From: Oscillospiraceae bacterium
GTDB taxonomy: Bacteria > Bacillota > Clostridia > Oscillospirales > Oscillospiraceae
Direction of reading: 5' to 3'
DNA: 64,000 nt
NCBI GenBank assembly: GCA_017515345.1
Contig: JAFWFZ010000049.1
Location: forward strand, 1-64,000
Each line of letters begins with the position of its first letter. Positions within the stretch are counted from its first letter, which is position 1. Shown piece by piece: positions 52,816 through 62,291 of the stretch. A program made the position numbers and the translations under genes. The notes beneath the pieces are model-generated. The model saw nothing but the letters and a program-made list of their open reading frames with translations, did no database searches and was not told the DNA's origin.

Positions 52816-55620
52816 TCAATGGATAGCTTCTGCGCACCTGGGACACAGCTCGGGATGCTGCGCATTCTCTCCCACATGCTCGTTGTGGCACCAGCAGCGC
52901 GCGCATTTGGGATAGGAGCAGGGCTCCACCTCCACGGATACGCCGCCATAGGCCTCGCCCGCGACGCCGCCGCTGCCGCCACGGACGAGCTTCACGTCGG
53001 AGACGATGAACAGGGTCTGCAGGTCCGTCCCCTCCAGCTCGGGGAGATATTCGGCGGCCGCATCGGAGAGCCGGATGGTGATGGCGGCATCCAGGGGCTT
53101 GCCCACCGTTTTCTCGGCGCGGGCAAGCTCAAGCGCCTTGTTCACATCGCCGCGGAGCGCGATGAGCCGATCCCAGCGGGCCTCCGTTGCCGCGTCGAAA
53201 GCGTACTCCGCCTTCACCGCGGGCATATCGTTGAGCATCACGTGGCGCGGATCGGCGCTGCTGTCGTGGGGCATGGCCAGCCAGATCTCGTTGGAGGTGA
53301 AGGCCAGCACCGGAGCCAGCAGACGCACCAGGCTGTCCAGGATGATGTAGATGGCGGAGAGGGCGCTTCTCCGCTCCCCGCTCTCCGTCCCGTCGCAGTA
53401 GAGCCGGTCCTTGATGATATCAAGGTAGAAGTTGGACATATCCACCACGCAGAAGTTGTGGATGGCGTAGGTGACGGCGTGGAACTCATACCGCTCATAG
53501 GCGTCCAGGCACCGGGCGATCAGCCGGTTCAGGCGCACCAGGGCCCATTTGTCCAGCTCCTCCATGTCCGCGAAGGCGGTGAGGGCGTTGGGATCGAAGC
53601 CGTTCAGGTTGCCCAGGATATAGCGGGCCGTGTTGCGGATCTTCAGATATTTGTCGCTGAGCTGCTTGAAAATGGCGTCGGAGCAGCGCATATCCACCCG
53701 GTAGTCGGAGGAAGCCGCCCACAGCCGCAGCAGGTCGGCGCCGTATTTGGGGATCAGCTCATCGGGCAGCACGCTGTTGCCCAGGGATTTGTGCATGGCC
53801 TTGCCCTCGCCGTCCACGGTCCAGCCGTGGGTCAGTACGGCGCGGTAGGGGGCGTCGCCCTTCACGGCCACACCGGTGAGCAGGGAGGACTGGAACCAGC
53901 CGCGGTACTGGTCGCCGCCCTCCAGATACAGGTCGGCGGGCCAGGCGCCGGGGGCGTTCCGGAGCATGGAGGCGATGTGGGTGGAGCCGGAGTCGAACCA
54001 GCCGTCCAGGGTGTCGGTCTCCCTGGTGAAATGGGTCCCGCCGCAGTGTGGGCAGGCAAAGCCCTCGGGCAGGAGCCTGGCGTTCTCGTCGAACCAGGCG
54101 TTGGAGCCCTTCTCGGCAAATACGGCGGCGACGGCTTCGATCGTTTCCTTTGTGCAGACGGGCTTGCCGCAGTCGGAGCAGTAGAACACCGGGATGGGAA
54201 GGCCCCAGTGCCGCTGGCGGGAGATGCACCAGTCGGCGCGCTCCCGCACCATGGATATCATGCGGTCATGGCCCCAGTCGGGCATCCAGGTGACCTTGTC
54301 GCAGGCGGCCACGGCCTGATCCTTGAAAGCGTCCACGGAGCAGAACCACTGGTCGGTGGCGCGGTAGAGGATGGGCTGCTTGCAGCGCCAGCAGTGGGCG
54401 TATTGGTGGGTGATGGATTCGGAGGCCACCAGGGCGCCGCAGGCGCGGAGCGCTTCGGCAATGGTCTCGTTCGCCTTGGAATAGTGCTGCCCGGCGAAGG
54501 GGCCGGCCTCCTCCGTCATGATGCCCCGATCGTCCACGGGCACCAGAATGGGGATGTCGGTCCGGCCGGTCGCGTTGTATCTCCGGCAGACCTCATAGTC
54601 CTCCTGGCCGTGGCCGGGCGCCGTGTGCACGCAGCCGGTACCGGCCTCCAGCGTGACGTGGTCGCCGTTCAGGATGATGGATTCCCTGTCGTACAGGGGG
54701 TGAGAGGCTGTCATGAACTCGAACTCGGAGCCCTTCAGCTCCGCCAGGATCTCAAAGCTGTCGATCCCGGCGGCCTTGCCGAACTCCTCCAGCCGGCCCC
54801 TGGCAAGGATGTACACGTCCCCGCAGGGGACCTTTGCCAGGACGTAATCCAGGTCGGCGTTCATGGAGATGGCCAGGTTCCCGGGGATCGTCCAGGTGGT
54901 GGTGGTCCAGATGACGAAGTAGAGCCGGTCGAGATCGCAGTATCCGCCGAGCTTTCCCTTGTCGTCCCTGACCTTGAATTTCACATAGATGGACTCACAG
55001 GGGTCGTCGGCGTATTCGATCTCCGCCTCGGCCAGGGCGGTCTCATCATGGGGGCACCAGTACACCGGCTTTTTGCCCTTGTAGATGTAGCCTTTTTCAT
55101 ACATCTCCCCAAAGATTTTGACTTCCTCGGCCTCAAACTTCGGGTCCATGGTCAGGTAGGGATGCTCCCAGTCGCCCAGCACGCCCAGGCGCTTGAACTG
55201 ATCCATCTGGATCTGCACGAAATTCGCGGCGAACTCCTTGCAGGCGTCCCGGAACTCGGGGATGGACATTTTTTTCCGGTCCAGCTTCTGCTTCTTGATG
55301 ATGGCGCTCTCGATGGGCATGCCGTGGTTGTCCCAGCCGGGGGTGTAGGGCGCCTGATAACCGGTCATGTTCCGGTAGCGGACGATGAAGTCCTTCAGGC
55401 ACTTGTTGAGAGCGGTGCCCATGTGGATATGGCCGTTGGAGAAGGGAGGGCCGTCATGGAGGATAAAGCGGGGCTTCCCCTCGTTCTTCTTCAGGATCTC
55501 GCGGTAGAGGTCCATCGAATACCATGCGGCCAGCATATCGGGTTCCCGCTTGGGCAGCGCCGCGCGCATGGGAAAATCGGTCTTCGGCAGGTTGATCGTA
55601 GCATTGTAGTCCTGAGACAT
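52816..55620 (-). CDS. ileS: Isoleucine-tRNA ligase
   Basis: A 934-residue class I synthetase. The HIGH region reads PPFSNGHIHMGTALN (residues about 56-70), the editing domain follows, and the KMSKS loop reads KAMHKSLGN, in which Ser becomes His. A C-terminal zinc finger has CARCWCHNE and CPRC. Length is normal for bacterial IleS. No T-box is possible in the 100-base gap to divIVA, unlike many Firmicute ileS genes. Confidence 0.95.
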   Translation of the reverse strand: MSQDYNATINLPKTDFPMRAALPKREPDMLAAWYSMDLYREILKKNEGKPRFILHDGPPFSNGHIHMGTALNKCLKDFIVRYRNMTGYQAPYTPGWDNHGMPIESAIIKKQKLDRKKMSIPEFRDACKEFAANFVQIQMDQFKRLGVLGDWEHPYLTMDPKFEAEEVKIFGEMYEKGYIYKGKKPVYWCPHDETALAEAEIEYADDPCESIYVKFKVRDDKGKLGGYCDLDRLYFVIWTTTTWTIPGNLAISMNADLDYVLAKVPCGDVYILARGRLEEFGKAAGIDSFEILAELKGSEFEFMTASHPLYDRESIILNGDHVTLEAGTGCVHTAPGHGQEDYEVCRRYNATGRTDIPILVPVDDRGIMTEEAGPFAGQHYSKANETIAEALRACGALVASESITHQYAHCWRCKQPILYRATDQWFCSVDAFKDQAVAACDKVTWMPDWGHDRMISMVRERADWCISRQRHWGLPIPVFYCSDCGKPVCTKETIEAVAAVFAEKGSNAWFDENARLLPEGFACPHCGGTHFTRETDTLDGWFDSGSTHIASMLRNAPGAWPADLYLEGGDQYRGWFQSSLLTGVAVKGDAPYRAVLTHGWTVDGEGKAMHKSLGNSVLPDELIPKYGADLLRLWAASSDYRVDMRCSDAIFKQLSDKYLKIRNTARYILGNLNGFDPNALTAFADMEELDKWALVRLNRLIARCLDAYERYEFHAVTYAIHNFCVVDMSNFYLDIIKDRLYCDGTESGERRSALSAIYIILDSLVRLLAPVLAFTSNEIWLAMPHDSSADPRHVMLNDMPAVKAEYAFDAATEARWDRLIALRGDVNKALELARAEKTVGKPLDAAITIRLSDAAAEYLPELEGTDLQTLFIVSDVKLVRGGSGGVAGEAYGGVSVEVEPCSYPKCARCWCHNEHVGENAQHPELCPRCAEAIH

Positions 55621-55723
55621 GGGCGTGTTCTCTCCTCTTAGTCATTTAATCGTGAAAACCCGAAACGGGCCGCCTTATACGCCGACCCGTTCAGATATAA
55701 TGCGGATCGCTGTCCGCCGGAGC

Positions 55724-56665
55724 TTATTCATCCGTGGAATAGTTGTCTCCGAATTTCAGATTGTCAAAGTTGAATTTGGGTCTGGGAGACGTGGGCTCAT
55801 CCTCGTCGGACCAGTCCACATCGGGGGTTTTCATACGGAAGGTGTGGGTATCGGACTGGATCGGAGCGGCGACGGCGGGCTCATCAAACTTGGGCGCCTC
55901 GGGCTTGGGCTCGATAAAAGCGGGCTCGTCGAATTTGGGGACCTCGGGTTTGGGCTCGGTAAAAGCGGGTTCGTCGAACTTAGGCGCCTCGGCGCGGATC
56001 TCGTCAAAAACAGCGGTGTCGAACACGGGCTCCTCCACAGGGGGCTCCTCTGCGGCGGGGGCTGCGGCGGGCGATTCAGCCGCGGCGGGAACGTAGGGCG
56101 CGGTCTCCTCCTCCACCAGCCTGGTGACGGCGGAGTCGATGGCGCGGGCGGTGTCCACGATCTCCTCCTCCCGCTTCCATTCAGGATCGGGCTCAGGCTC
56201 CACGGGCTCCGGCGCGGTGATTTCGTCCAGCCTGGAGAGGAACTGGTCGTGGTTTCTGACGAGCTCCCTTGCGGACTCCACGTAATTGCGGGTCGCCTCC
56301 TTCGCGGCGGAGAGGCGCGCCTCCTCGTCGGCGAGCTCCCGGCGAAGCTCCTCCACCCTGGCCTTGGAGTCGGCCTCAGCCTTCTCCATAAGCTCGTCGC
56401 GCTTTTTGTTGGCCTCATTCACCATCTCGTCGCCCATCTTCTGGGCGGTGAGCAGCGCCATGCGCATGGCGTCCTCCGTGGAGCGGTATTCCTCCACCTT
56501 CTCGACCAGGACCTTGATCTTGCTCTTGAGAATGGCGTTCTCCTTGTAAAGGGCGGCGTAATCCGTGTTGACCTTCTCAAGGAACTCGTCCACCGCGGAC
56601 ATATCATAGCCGCCGAAAACGGCTCTTACGAAATCCTGTCCTGTGATCTCCTGGGGTGTCAGCAT
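55724..56665 (-). CDS. divIVA: DivIVA-family cell-division protein with tandem C-terminal repeats
   Basis: A 313-residue protein. The N-terminal DivIVA domain starts MLTPQEITGQDFVRAVFGGYD and binds curved membrane; coiled coil covers about 30-150. The C-terminal half is acidic and Pro-rich and includes three 15-residue repeats of the type EAPKFDEPAFTEPKP (residues 226-268). It ends with a FNFDNLKFGDN segment. DivIVA marks poles and septa. ATG 56665 is preferred over the TTG two codons upstream. Confidence 0.92.
   Translation of the reverse strand: MLTPQEITGQDFVRAVFGGYDMSAVDEFLEKVNTDYAALYKENAILKSKIKVLVEKVEEYRSTEDAMRMALLTAQKMGDEMVNEANKKRDELMEKAEADSKARVEELRRELADEEARLSAAKEATRNYVESARELVRNHDQFLSRLDEITAPEPVEPEPDPEWKREEEIVDTARAIDSAVTRLVEEETAPYVPAAAESPAAAPAAEEPPVEEPVFDTAVFDEIRAEAPKFDEPAFTEPKPEVPKFDEPAFIEPKPEAPKFDEPAVAAPIQSDTHTFRMKTPDVDWSDEDEPTSPRPKFNFDNLKFGDNYSTDE
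55862..55990 (-). repeat. Three 45-base tandem repeats in divIVA
   Basis: Encodes residues 226-268: two full and one partial copy of a 15-residue unit containing PKFDEPAF. Confidence 0.85.
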
Positions 56666-56688
56666 ATCCAATCAGTCCTTTCCCGGCC

Positions 56689-57171
56689 TTAGAAGTAGAG
56701 GCCGTTGTTTTCCAGCTCGTCGATGAGGTCGCCCATCAGGTCCACGTTGTAGGGGGTGATGATGTAGGTGTTGACGGCGACCTTTTTGATCTTGCCCTCC
56801 TGGGCGTAGGCCACGCCGCTGAGGAAATCGATGAGCCTTCTGGCGATATCCTTGTTGGTGGACTCCAGATTCAGGACCACCGTTCTCTTGTCGCGGAGGT
56901 GATCCGCGATCTCGGCGGCATTCTCAAACCGCTCCGGCTTCACCAGAACGACCTTGAGCTGCGCCGTAGCGTGAATATTCACGACCTTGTTGTCGTCCCT
57001 GGGCGCGGAAGAGACCGCGGGGGGCGTGTACGCCGTTTTCTGGGCGGGAGCAGAGGCAGTCCTCGACCTGACGGGATACTTTTCGGCCGACGTAGGCGTA
57101 AAGTCCTCAAACTCGTCGTCGTCATCGTCGTAGGGGCGCGTGAATTTTTTCAGTCCATCCAGAATTCCCAT
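56689..57171 (-). CDS. sepF: Cell division protein SepF
   Basis: A 160-residue SepF. The N-terminal amphipathic helix (MGILDGLKKFTRPYDDDDD) anchors to the membrane, a Ser/Pro/Ala linker follows, and the core domain has VVLVKPERFENAAEIADHL and RRLIDFLSGVAYAQEGKIKKV. It links FtsZ to the membrane. AGGAGG lies before the ATG. It is next to divIVA, as in many Firmicutes. Confidence 0.95.
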   Translation of the reverse strand: MGILDGLKKFTRPYDDDDDEFEDFTPTSAEKYPVRSRTASAPAQKTAYTPPAVSSAPRDDNKVVNIHATAQLKVVLVKPERFENAAEIADHLRDKRTVVLNLESTNKDIARRLIDFLSGVAYAQEGKIKKVAVNTYIITPYNVDLMGDLIDELENNGLYF

Positions 57172-57189
57172 GATTGACCCTCCTGTATA

Positions 57190-57888
57190 TCAGCGGTTGT
57201 AATCTCTCTCTCCGAAAATCGCCGAGCCCACCCGGACCATATTGGCCCCGGCGGCGATCGCCTCGACATAATCCGCGCTCATGCCCATAGACAGAAAACG
57301 CATGGTAACATTATCGCGTTTTTTTGCTCTTATGTCAACATAAAGTCGGTACATTCGGTCAAAAAAACCACGGATTTCCTCAGTTTTTTCACAAATCGGC
57401 GGCACGGTCATCAATCCCTGCACGGAAATGCCGGCAGTTTCTGCCGCAAGATCCAGAAGCTGCCAGATCCCCTCCGGCGCCACGCCGGATTTCTGCGCCT
57501 CGCCGGCGATGTTCACCTCCAGGAGGATGTTCTGGGTAACGCCCAGGAGGACCGCCCGCCTGCCGATCGCGGCGATCAGCTCCGGCGAGTCCACGGACTG
57601 GATCAGGTCGCATACGCCCACCAGCTTGTTCACCTTGTTTTTCTGCAGGTGCCCGATGAAATGGAGGGGGGCGCCGGCATAGGCGCCCAGGGCGTTTTTC
57701 TCCACCAGCTCCTGCACACGATTCTCGCCGCAGGCATCCACCCCGGCGGCGACAGCCTCGCGTACCCGCTCCGCCCCGTTCATCTTCGTGGCGGCCACCA
57801 GCAGGATCTCCGACGGGTCCCGGCCGGCTTTTTCCGCGGCGCGGGCGATATTCTCCCGCACGGCGCGGACATTGTCCCCGATGCTCAT
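57190..57888 (-). CDS. YggS-family PLP homeostasis protein
   Basis: A 232-residue single-domain PLP-binding protein with the alanine-racemase barrel fold. The lysine that binds PLP is in LLVAATKMNGAERVREAV (Lys in AATK). HFIGHLQKNKVNKL and SMGMSADYVEAIAAGANMVRVG are the usual later motifs. It controls free PLP rather than racemising amino acids. It overlaps the HlyD-like stop by four bases and precedes sepF (ylmE place of B. subtilis). Confidence 0.94.
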   Translation of the reverse strand: MSIGDNVRAVRENIARAAEKAGRDPSEILLVAATKMNGAERVREAVAAGVDACGENRVQELVEKNALGAYAGAPLHFIGHLQKNKVNKLVGVCDLIQSVDSPELIAAIGRRAVLLGVTQNILLEVNIAGEAQKSGVAPEGIWQLLDLAAETAGISVQGLMTVPPICEKTEEIRGFFDRMYRLYVDIRAKKRDNVTMRFLSMGMSADYVEAIAAGANMVRVGSAIFGERDYNR

Positions 57889-59105
57889 CTCGACACGACC
57901 TTTCCGTCATACAGGTCCTTGCCACGGACGATAAGCTCGGAGCCCTGGCGCAGATGTCCGCCGGTCTCCGCCCCGTCCCGCACCAGGACGTATCCATCGT
58001 ATTCTCCCAGCACCTCCACCGGCACGCGCTCCGCCTGGAGCCCGGTGACGATGTAGACCACGGTTTCCCCGTCCTCGTCGTGGAGGGCTTCATAGGGGAT
58101 GCGCAGCCCGGTCCGTGACTCGAAAACGACCTCCGCAGTGAGCGCCCGCTCGCCTACGGCGTCCTCCAGTCCCCGGCGGCAGGAGAAAACGACGACGCAT
58201 TTTCCATCCTCCGCCTGACCGATGCTCTCCACCTTCATGCTGAGGGTGGCCTTATAGGTCCTGGTGAAGGCCACGGTGATCTCCTTCTCGCTGCTGATGG
58301 CGCCGGTGTCTTCATCGCTGACAACGCTCCGGAGCCGCTGGGCGTCCGCCTCCCGCATGACGGTGGCATAGTACCAGGTGATATCGGTGACGAGCTTGCC
58401 CAGGGCGGCGGGAGAGACCTCCTCCGGCTGGGCAAAAAGCGACCGCAGCCCGGAGGGTGACAGCCCCTCCAGATCGGCGCTGCTCACGGATTCAAATCCA
58501 TCCACCACGGAGGAGAAGATACCGGCCTCTCCGGCGGTGATCGTGCGGGTATCGGACCCGCCCTGGTATTCCAGCTGGGAAATCTCGGAGCGGATGGAAG
58601 CGATCTCGCTTTCCGCTGCGGCGGTGCCGCCCCCCGTGTGGATGTAGGTCTCCACATCAAGCTCGATGCTGTCGAGCTCGGTCAGATCCCTGCTGTTCAC
58701 GGCGCGGGACAGGGCGATCAGGCTCGTCCACGCGCCGGCCTGGTTGTTTGTCGTCCCCTCGCGGATGCTCTCCAGCCGCTGGAGCCGGAGCTTCAGCTCC
58801 CGCAGGCGGGTGGCGCGCTCCATAGCGGAGGTGCCGGAATACTCCATTGCCAGCAGTCCCCCCGCGGAGACGCGCTGCCCGTCGTCCACCTGGACGGAGA
58901 CGGTGCTGCCGCCGCCGTAGACGACGTTCTCCTCCCTCACGGCCCAGCCGGAAACGGAGCTGCCCGTCTCCACCGTGGCGCGGGAGACCTCCACCGTCTG
59001 GATCGGCTGGCGCAGGGAATCCAGGGCGCGCAGGCCCACATAGAGCACCATGGCCGCCAGGATGATGATGGATATGAGTTTGATGAAAAAGTCGCTTCGC
59101 TGCAT
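57885..59105 (-). CDS. HlyD-like membrane-fusion protein without a partner transporter
   Basis: A 406-residue protein with one N-terminal membrane helix (about 8-26) and then a large extracellular region. VSGWAVREENVVYGGGSTVSVQVDDGQRV is a lipoyl-like half, coiled helices lie between about 95 and 205, and later sequence has the RIPYEALHDEDGETVVYIV pattern of an adaptor beta-barrel. No ABC or RND transporter gene is next to it; it sits between hfq and yggS-sepF-divIVA. A role in the cell envelope or division is possible but not shown. Confidence 0.78.
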   Translation of the reverse strand: MQRSDFFIKLISIIILAAMVLYVGLRALDSLRQPIQTVEVSRATVETGSSVSGWAVREENVVYGGGSTVSVQVDDGQRVSAGGLLAMEYSGTSAMERATRLRELKLRLQRLESIREGTTNNQAGAWTSLIALSRAVNSRDLTELDSIELDVETYIHTGGGTAAAESEIASIRSEISQLEYQGGSDTRTITAGEAGIFSSVVDGFESVSSADLEGLSPSGLRSLFAQPEEVSPAALGKLVTDITWYYATVMREADAQRLRSVVSDEDTGAISSEKEITVAFTRTYKATLSMKVESIGQAEDGKCVVVFSCRRGLEDAVGERALTAEVVFESRTGLRIPYEALHDEDGETVVYIVTGLQAERVPVEVLGEYDGYVLVRDGAETGGHLRQGSELIVRGKDLYDGKVVSR

Positions 59106-59133
59106 AATATGTATCCTCCGCGGCGGCGGACCG

Positions 59134-59358
59134 TCACGTCTCCTGCATCAGGTCCACCGATCGCGCGGGGACCACCGTAGAGATGGCGTGCTTGAAGATC
59201 ATCTGCTGTCTGCCGTCCGATTCCAGCAGGACCACAAAGCTGTCGAACCCGGTGACGCGGCCCTTCATCTGGAAGCCGTTCATCAGGAACATGGTGACCT
59301 GCTGTTTTTCCCGCCTGACGCGGTTCAAAAAAGTATCCTGCAAATTCATCGCTGCCAT
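59134..59358 (-). CDS. hfq: RNA chaperone Hfq
   Basis: A 74-residue Sm-like protein: [20 protein letters not shown] (Sm1 start), [25 protein letters not shown] (Sm2 end, with FKHA). It forms hexamers that bind small RNAs. The start at 59358 has AAAGGA ten bases upstream; the ATG three codons later does not. miaA lies upstream, a widely conserved pair. Confidence 0.95.
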   Translation of the reverse strand: MAAMNLQDTFLNRVRREKQQVTMFLMNGFQMKGRVTGFDSFVVLLESDGRQQMIFKHAISTVVPARSVDLMQET

Positions 59359-59474
59359 TTTTCTGCCATCCTTTCTTTTTCTGAACGGACGGCAGACCGC
59401 GATCGTTTGCCTTATATCTTATCATATTCCGCCGCCCGTTTCAAATGTGTGACGGCAATATTCTAGTCCGGACC

Positions 59475-60398
59475 TTATAAAAACTTTGTCGAAAACAGGA
59501 GACCCGCGGGAATATCCGGCGTTTTCGCCCAAAGAAGCCAGTTTAGCGTCTCATCCCGCCGAAGCCAGCTCAGCTGCCGCTTGGCGTATCGCCGGGAGCC
59601 GCGCTTGACGGCGTCCACCGCCTCCTGAACTGTGCATTCCCCGCGCAGAGCGGCGGAAAGCTCCTTGTACCCGATGGCCTGCATGGCGGTGTGCTCCTCC
59701 GAAAGGCCCATGTCCAGCAGGGATCGCACCTCCTCCAGGAGCCCGCAGGCCATCATCCCGTCCACCCGCCGGTCGATCCGTTCGTACAGGTCCGCCCGGT
59801 CGGCAAAGGAGAGGGCGATCTTCACCGCGTCGTACCGGGGCGGAACGGTCCGCGTCGCCTCATCCAGCGCGGATTTCGCCATACCGGTGAGGGCATGGAT
59901 CTCCAGCGCGCGGACGATGCGCCGCCGGTCCGAGGGATGGAGCTTATCCGCGGAGGCAGGGTCCACCTGGCGCAGCCTTTGAAGCATGGCCTCGCCCCCG
60001 GCTTCGTCGTATTCCCGGTTCAGCGCCTCCCGTTCTTTCCCGCTCCCCTGGGCGGCAAAGGCGGTGCCCGCGATGAGCGAGTCGATATACAGCCCGGTGC
60101 CCCCCACGATCACGGGGATCTTGCCCCGGGCGATGAGCTCGTCCGCGATCCGCGACCCATCCTCCACATACCGGGAAACGGAGTAGCTTTCAAAGGGGGA
60201 GACGCACCCGATCATGTGGTGCGGGACGCCCAGCATCTCCTCCTCCGTGGGTTTGGCTGTGCCGATGTCCATGTGCTCATAGATCTGCATGGAGTCCGCG
60301 GAGATGACCTCGCTTCCCAGCTCCAGGGCGAGGCGCGCCCCCAGTGCGGTCTTGCCGGTGGCCGTGGGGCCGGTGATGACGATGACCCGGCCGCTCAT
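59475..60398 (-). CDS. miaA: tRNA dimethylallyltransferase
   Basis: A 307-residue enzyme that adds a dimethylallyl group to A37 of UNN-reading tRNAs. It starts MSGRVIVITGPTATGKTALG (P-loop), then SADSMQIY, DIGTAKP and the late GYKEL and QLSWLRRDE. The start overlaps the mutL stop by four bases (ATGA), so a longer in-frame extension that lies inside mutL was rejected. MiaB, which next modifies the same base, starts at the right end of the window. Confidence 0.95.
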   Translation of the reverse strand: MSGRVIVITGPTATGKTALGARLALELGSEVISADSMQIYEHMDIGTAKPTEEEMLGVPHHMIGCVSPFESYSVSRYVEDGSRIADELIARGKIPVIVGGTGLYIDSLIAGTAFAAQGSGKEREALNREYDEAGGEAMLQRLRQVDPASADKLHPSDRRRIVRALEIHALTGMAKSALDEATRTVPPRYDAVKIALSFADRADLYERIDRRVDGMMACGLLEEVRSLLDMGLSEEHTAMQAIGYKELSAALRGECTVQEAVDAVKRGSRRYAKRQLSWLRRDETLNWLLWAKTPDIPAGLLFSTKFL

Positions 60399-62272
60399 AC
60401 GCGTTTGAAGGACTTGTCCAGCGTGTTTTTCGTCAGCTCCACCGCCACGGGTCTGCCGTGGGGACAGTAGCGGACCTCGCCGGACATGACCTTTTTCACC
60501 AGCACCCGCAGCTCCGCCGGGTCGGTCTTCATCCCCGCCTTGACGGCGGCCTTGCAAGCCATGGTGTGCATGATGCCGTCCGCGCGGGCGGCGTCGTCGC
60601 CCCCGCCCTTTTTGAGCAGCTCGCAGATCTCGCAGAGCGCGGCCTCCGCGTCGGCTGGCATCAGGTCCGCGGGGATCTCCCGCAGGGCAACGGCGTCCTC
60701 CCCGAAGGGCTCCGCAGCCAGCCCGAACCGGCTGAGCAGCTCCGCGTTGTCCAGAATGACGGCCGTATCCTCCCGCCCGGTGCGGCACACGATGGGCGCC
60801 AGCAGCGTCTGGGTCATGGTCTCCCCTCCGGCGGCCTTGAGCCGGTCGAAATGGAGCCGCTCATGGGCGGCGTGCTTGTCGATGAGCCAGAGGGAGGTCC
60901 CTTTTTCCACGATGATATAGGTATCCATGGCCTCCCCGATGAGGCGCCAGCTGTCCGCCTCGGGCATGCCCGCAAGCGTGGTCTGCTCCGGCGCATCACC
61001 CTTGGGCTCTTCTTGTTTCCGGGTCGGAGCGGCGCGATAGAGTACGCCGCCGCTGTCGCGGACCGAGTCGCTGCTGCGCGCCTCCCGGAAAAGGTTTTTT
61101 CCGACGGCGCCGTAAAACGCCGGCTTTTTTTGCGGGCGGGCGGCCTGACCGGCCGCCGGGTCCGAGGATTTGCGGTACTCCTCGGCAGACATTTTCGCAA
61201 AGCCCGCGTCCTGCGGCTTCCCCCGTTCCGGGGCGGCGATCGTTTTTTGCGTTCCGGAGGAGATGGCCACCTCGGCGCTCCCCGTCTCGTGCTGCAGGGC
61301 GTTCAGCGCGGCGTAGTAGACCCCGTCGAACACCTGCTTTTCATAGAGGAATTTCACTTCCGTCTTCGTGGGGTGTACATTCACGTCCACCGCTGCGGGG
61401 CTGAGGGTGATATACAGCACGCAGGAGGGGAAGCGGCCCGTGAACAGAGAGTTTTTGTACGCCTGCTCCAGGGCCGCCTGGAGGGCCTTGGACTTCACGT
61501 TCCTGCCGTTGACGATAAAAAACTGATAGTTGCGGTTGCCCCGCGCCGCCCGCGGCGCACAGACATATCCCTCCACCCGGACGCCGTCCGCCTCGGTGGC
61601 GGTCCCGATGAGGCCGGCGGCAAATTCCCGGCCGAAGAGGCTGTAGATGCAGGAGTCCATCCGCCCGTCGCCGGGGGTGTGGCACTCCTCTTTTCCGTCC
61701 CTGATATACCGGACGGAGATCTCCGGATGCGCCAGGGCGCAGCGGAGCACGGCGGCGGAGCAGCTTGCCCCCTCCGCCCGGTCTGTCTTCATGAATTTGA
61801 GCCGCGCAGGAGTATTGTAGAACAGGTCGCGGACGATCATCGTCGTCCCCTCGGGGCAGCCGGCAGGGGCCCGGTCCGTCACCACGCCGCCCTCCAGCGA
61901 CAGGGAGATGCCCGCGTCGGCGCCTGTCTCCCTTGTCATAAGCGCCACCCGGGAAACAGAGGCGATGGCGGCCAGCGCTTCGCCCCGGAAGCCCAGGGTG
62001 CCGATGGCCTCCAGCCCGCGCTGATCCCGCAGCTTGCTGGTGGCATGGCGCAGGAAGGCAGTCTCCGCGTCCTCGGGCGCGATGCCGCCGCCGTTGTCCG
62101 TCACCCGGATGTAGGTCATTCCGCCGCCCTGGATCTCCACGGTCATTACCGTGGCGCCGGCGTCGATGGAGTTTTCCATGAGCTCCTTGATCACCGAGGC
62201 CGGACGCTCCACGACCTCGCCGGCGGCGATCAGGTCGGCTACATGGGGATCGAGCTTTAAAATCTTTGCCAT
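60395..62272 (-). CDS. mutL: DNA mismatch repair protein MutL
   Basis: A 625-residue MutL. The GHKL ATPase is at the N-terminus (IAAGEVVERPASVIKELMEN, NGGGIAPEDAE, GFRGEALAAIASV), a linker of about 110 residues follows, and the C-terminal domain has DKHAAHERLHFD in the endonuclease-motif position and CPHGRP near the end. The motif differs from the usual DQHAxxERxxxE at two places (Gln to Lys, final Glu to Asp). mutS is not in the window. Confidence 0.93.
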   Translation of the reverse strand: MAKILKLDPHVADLIAAGEVVERPASVIKELMENSIDAGATVMTVEIQGGGMTYIRVTDNGGGIAPEDAETAFLRHATSKLRDQRGLEAIGTLGFRGEALAAIASVSRVALMTRETGADAGISLSLEGGVVTDRAPAGCPEGTTMIVRDLFYNTPARLKFMKTDRAEGASCSAAVLRCALAHPEISVRYIRDGKEECHTPGDGRMDSCIYSLFGREFAAGLIGTATEADGVRVEGYVCAPRAARGNRNYQFFIVNGRNVKSKALQAALEQAYKNSLFTGRFPSCVLYITLSPAAVDVNVHPTKTEVKFLYEKQVFDGVYYAALNALQHETGSAEVAISSGTQKTIAAPERGKPQDAGFAKMSAEEYRKSSDPAAGQAARPQKKPAFYGAVGKNLFREARSSDSVRDSGGVLYRAAPTRKQEEPKGDAPEQTTLAGMPEADSWRLIGEAMDTYIIVEKGTSLWLIDKHAAHERLHFDRLKAAGGETMTQTLLAPIVCRTGREDTAVILDNAELLSRFGLAAEPFGEDAVALREIPADLMPADAEAALCEICELLKKGGGDDAARADGIMHTMACKAAVKAGMKTDPAELRVLVKKVMSGEVRYCPHGRPVAVELTKNTLDKSFKRV

Positions 62273-62291
62273 AACTTGCCTTTCATTTCGC

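Noticed and set aside
55621..55723. T-box riboswitch before ileS
   Set aside because: The gap is only about 100 bases and holds no T-box motif or terminator pair.
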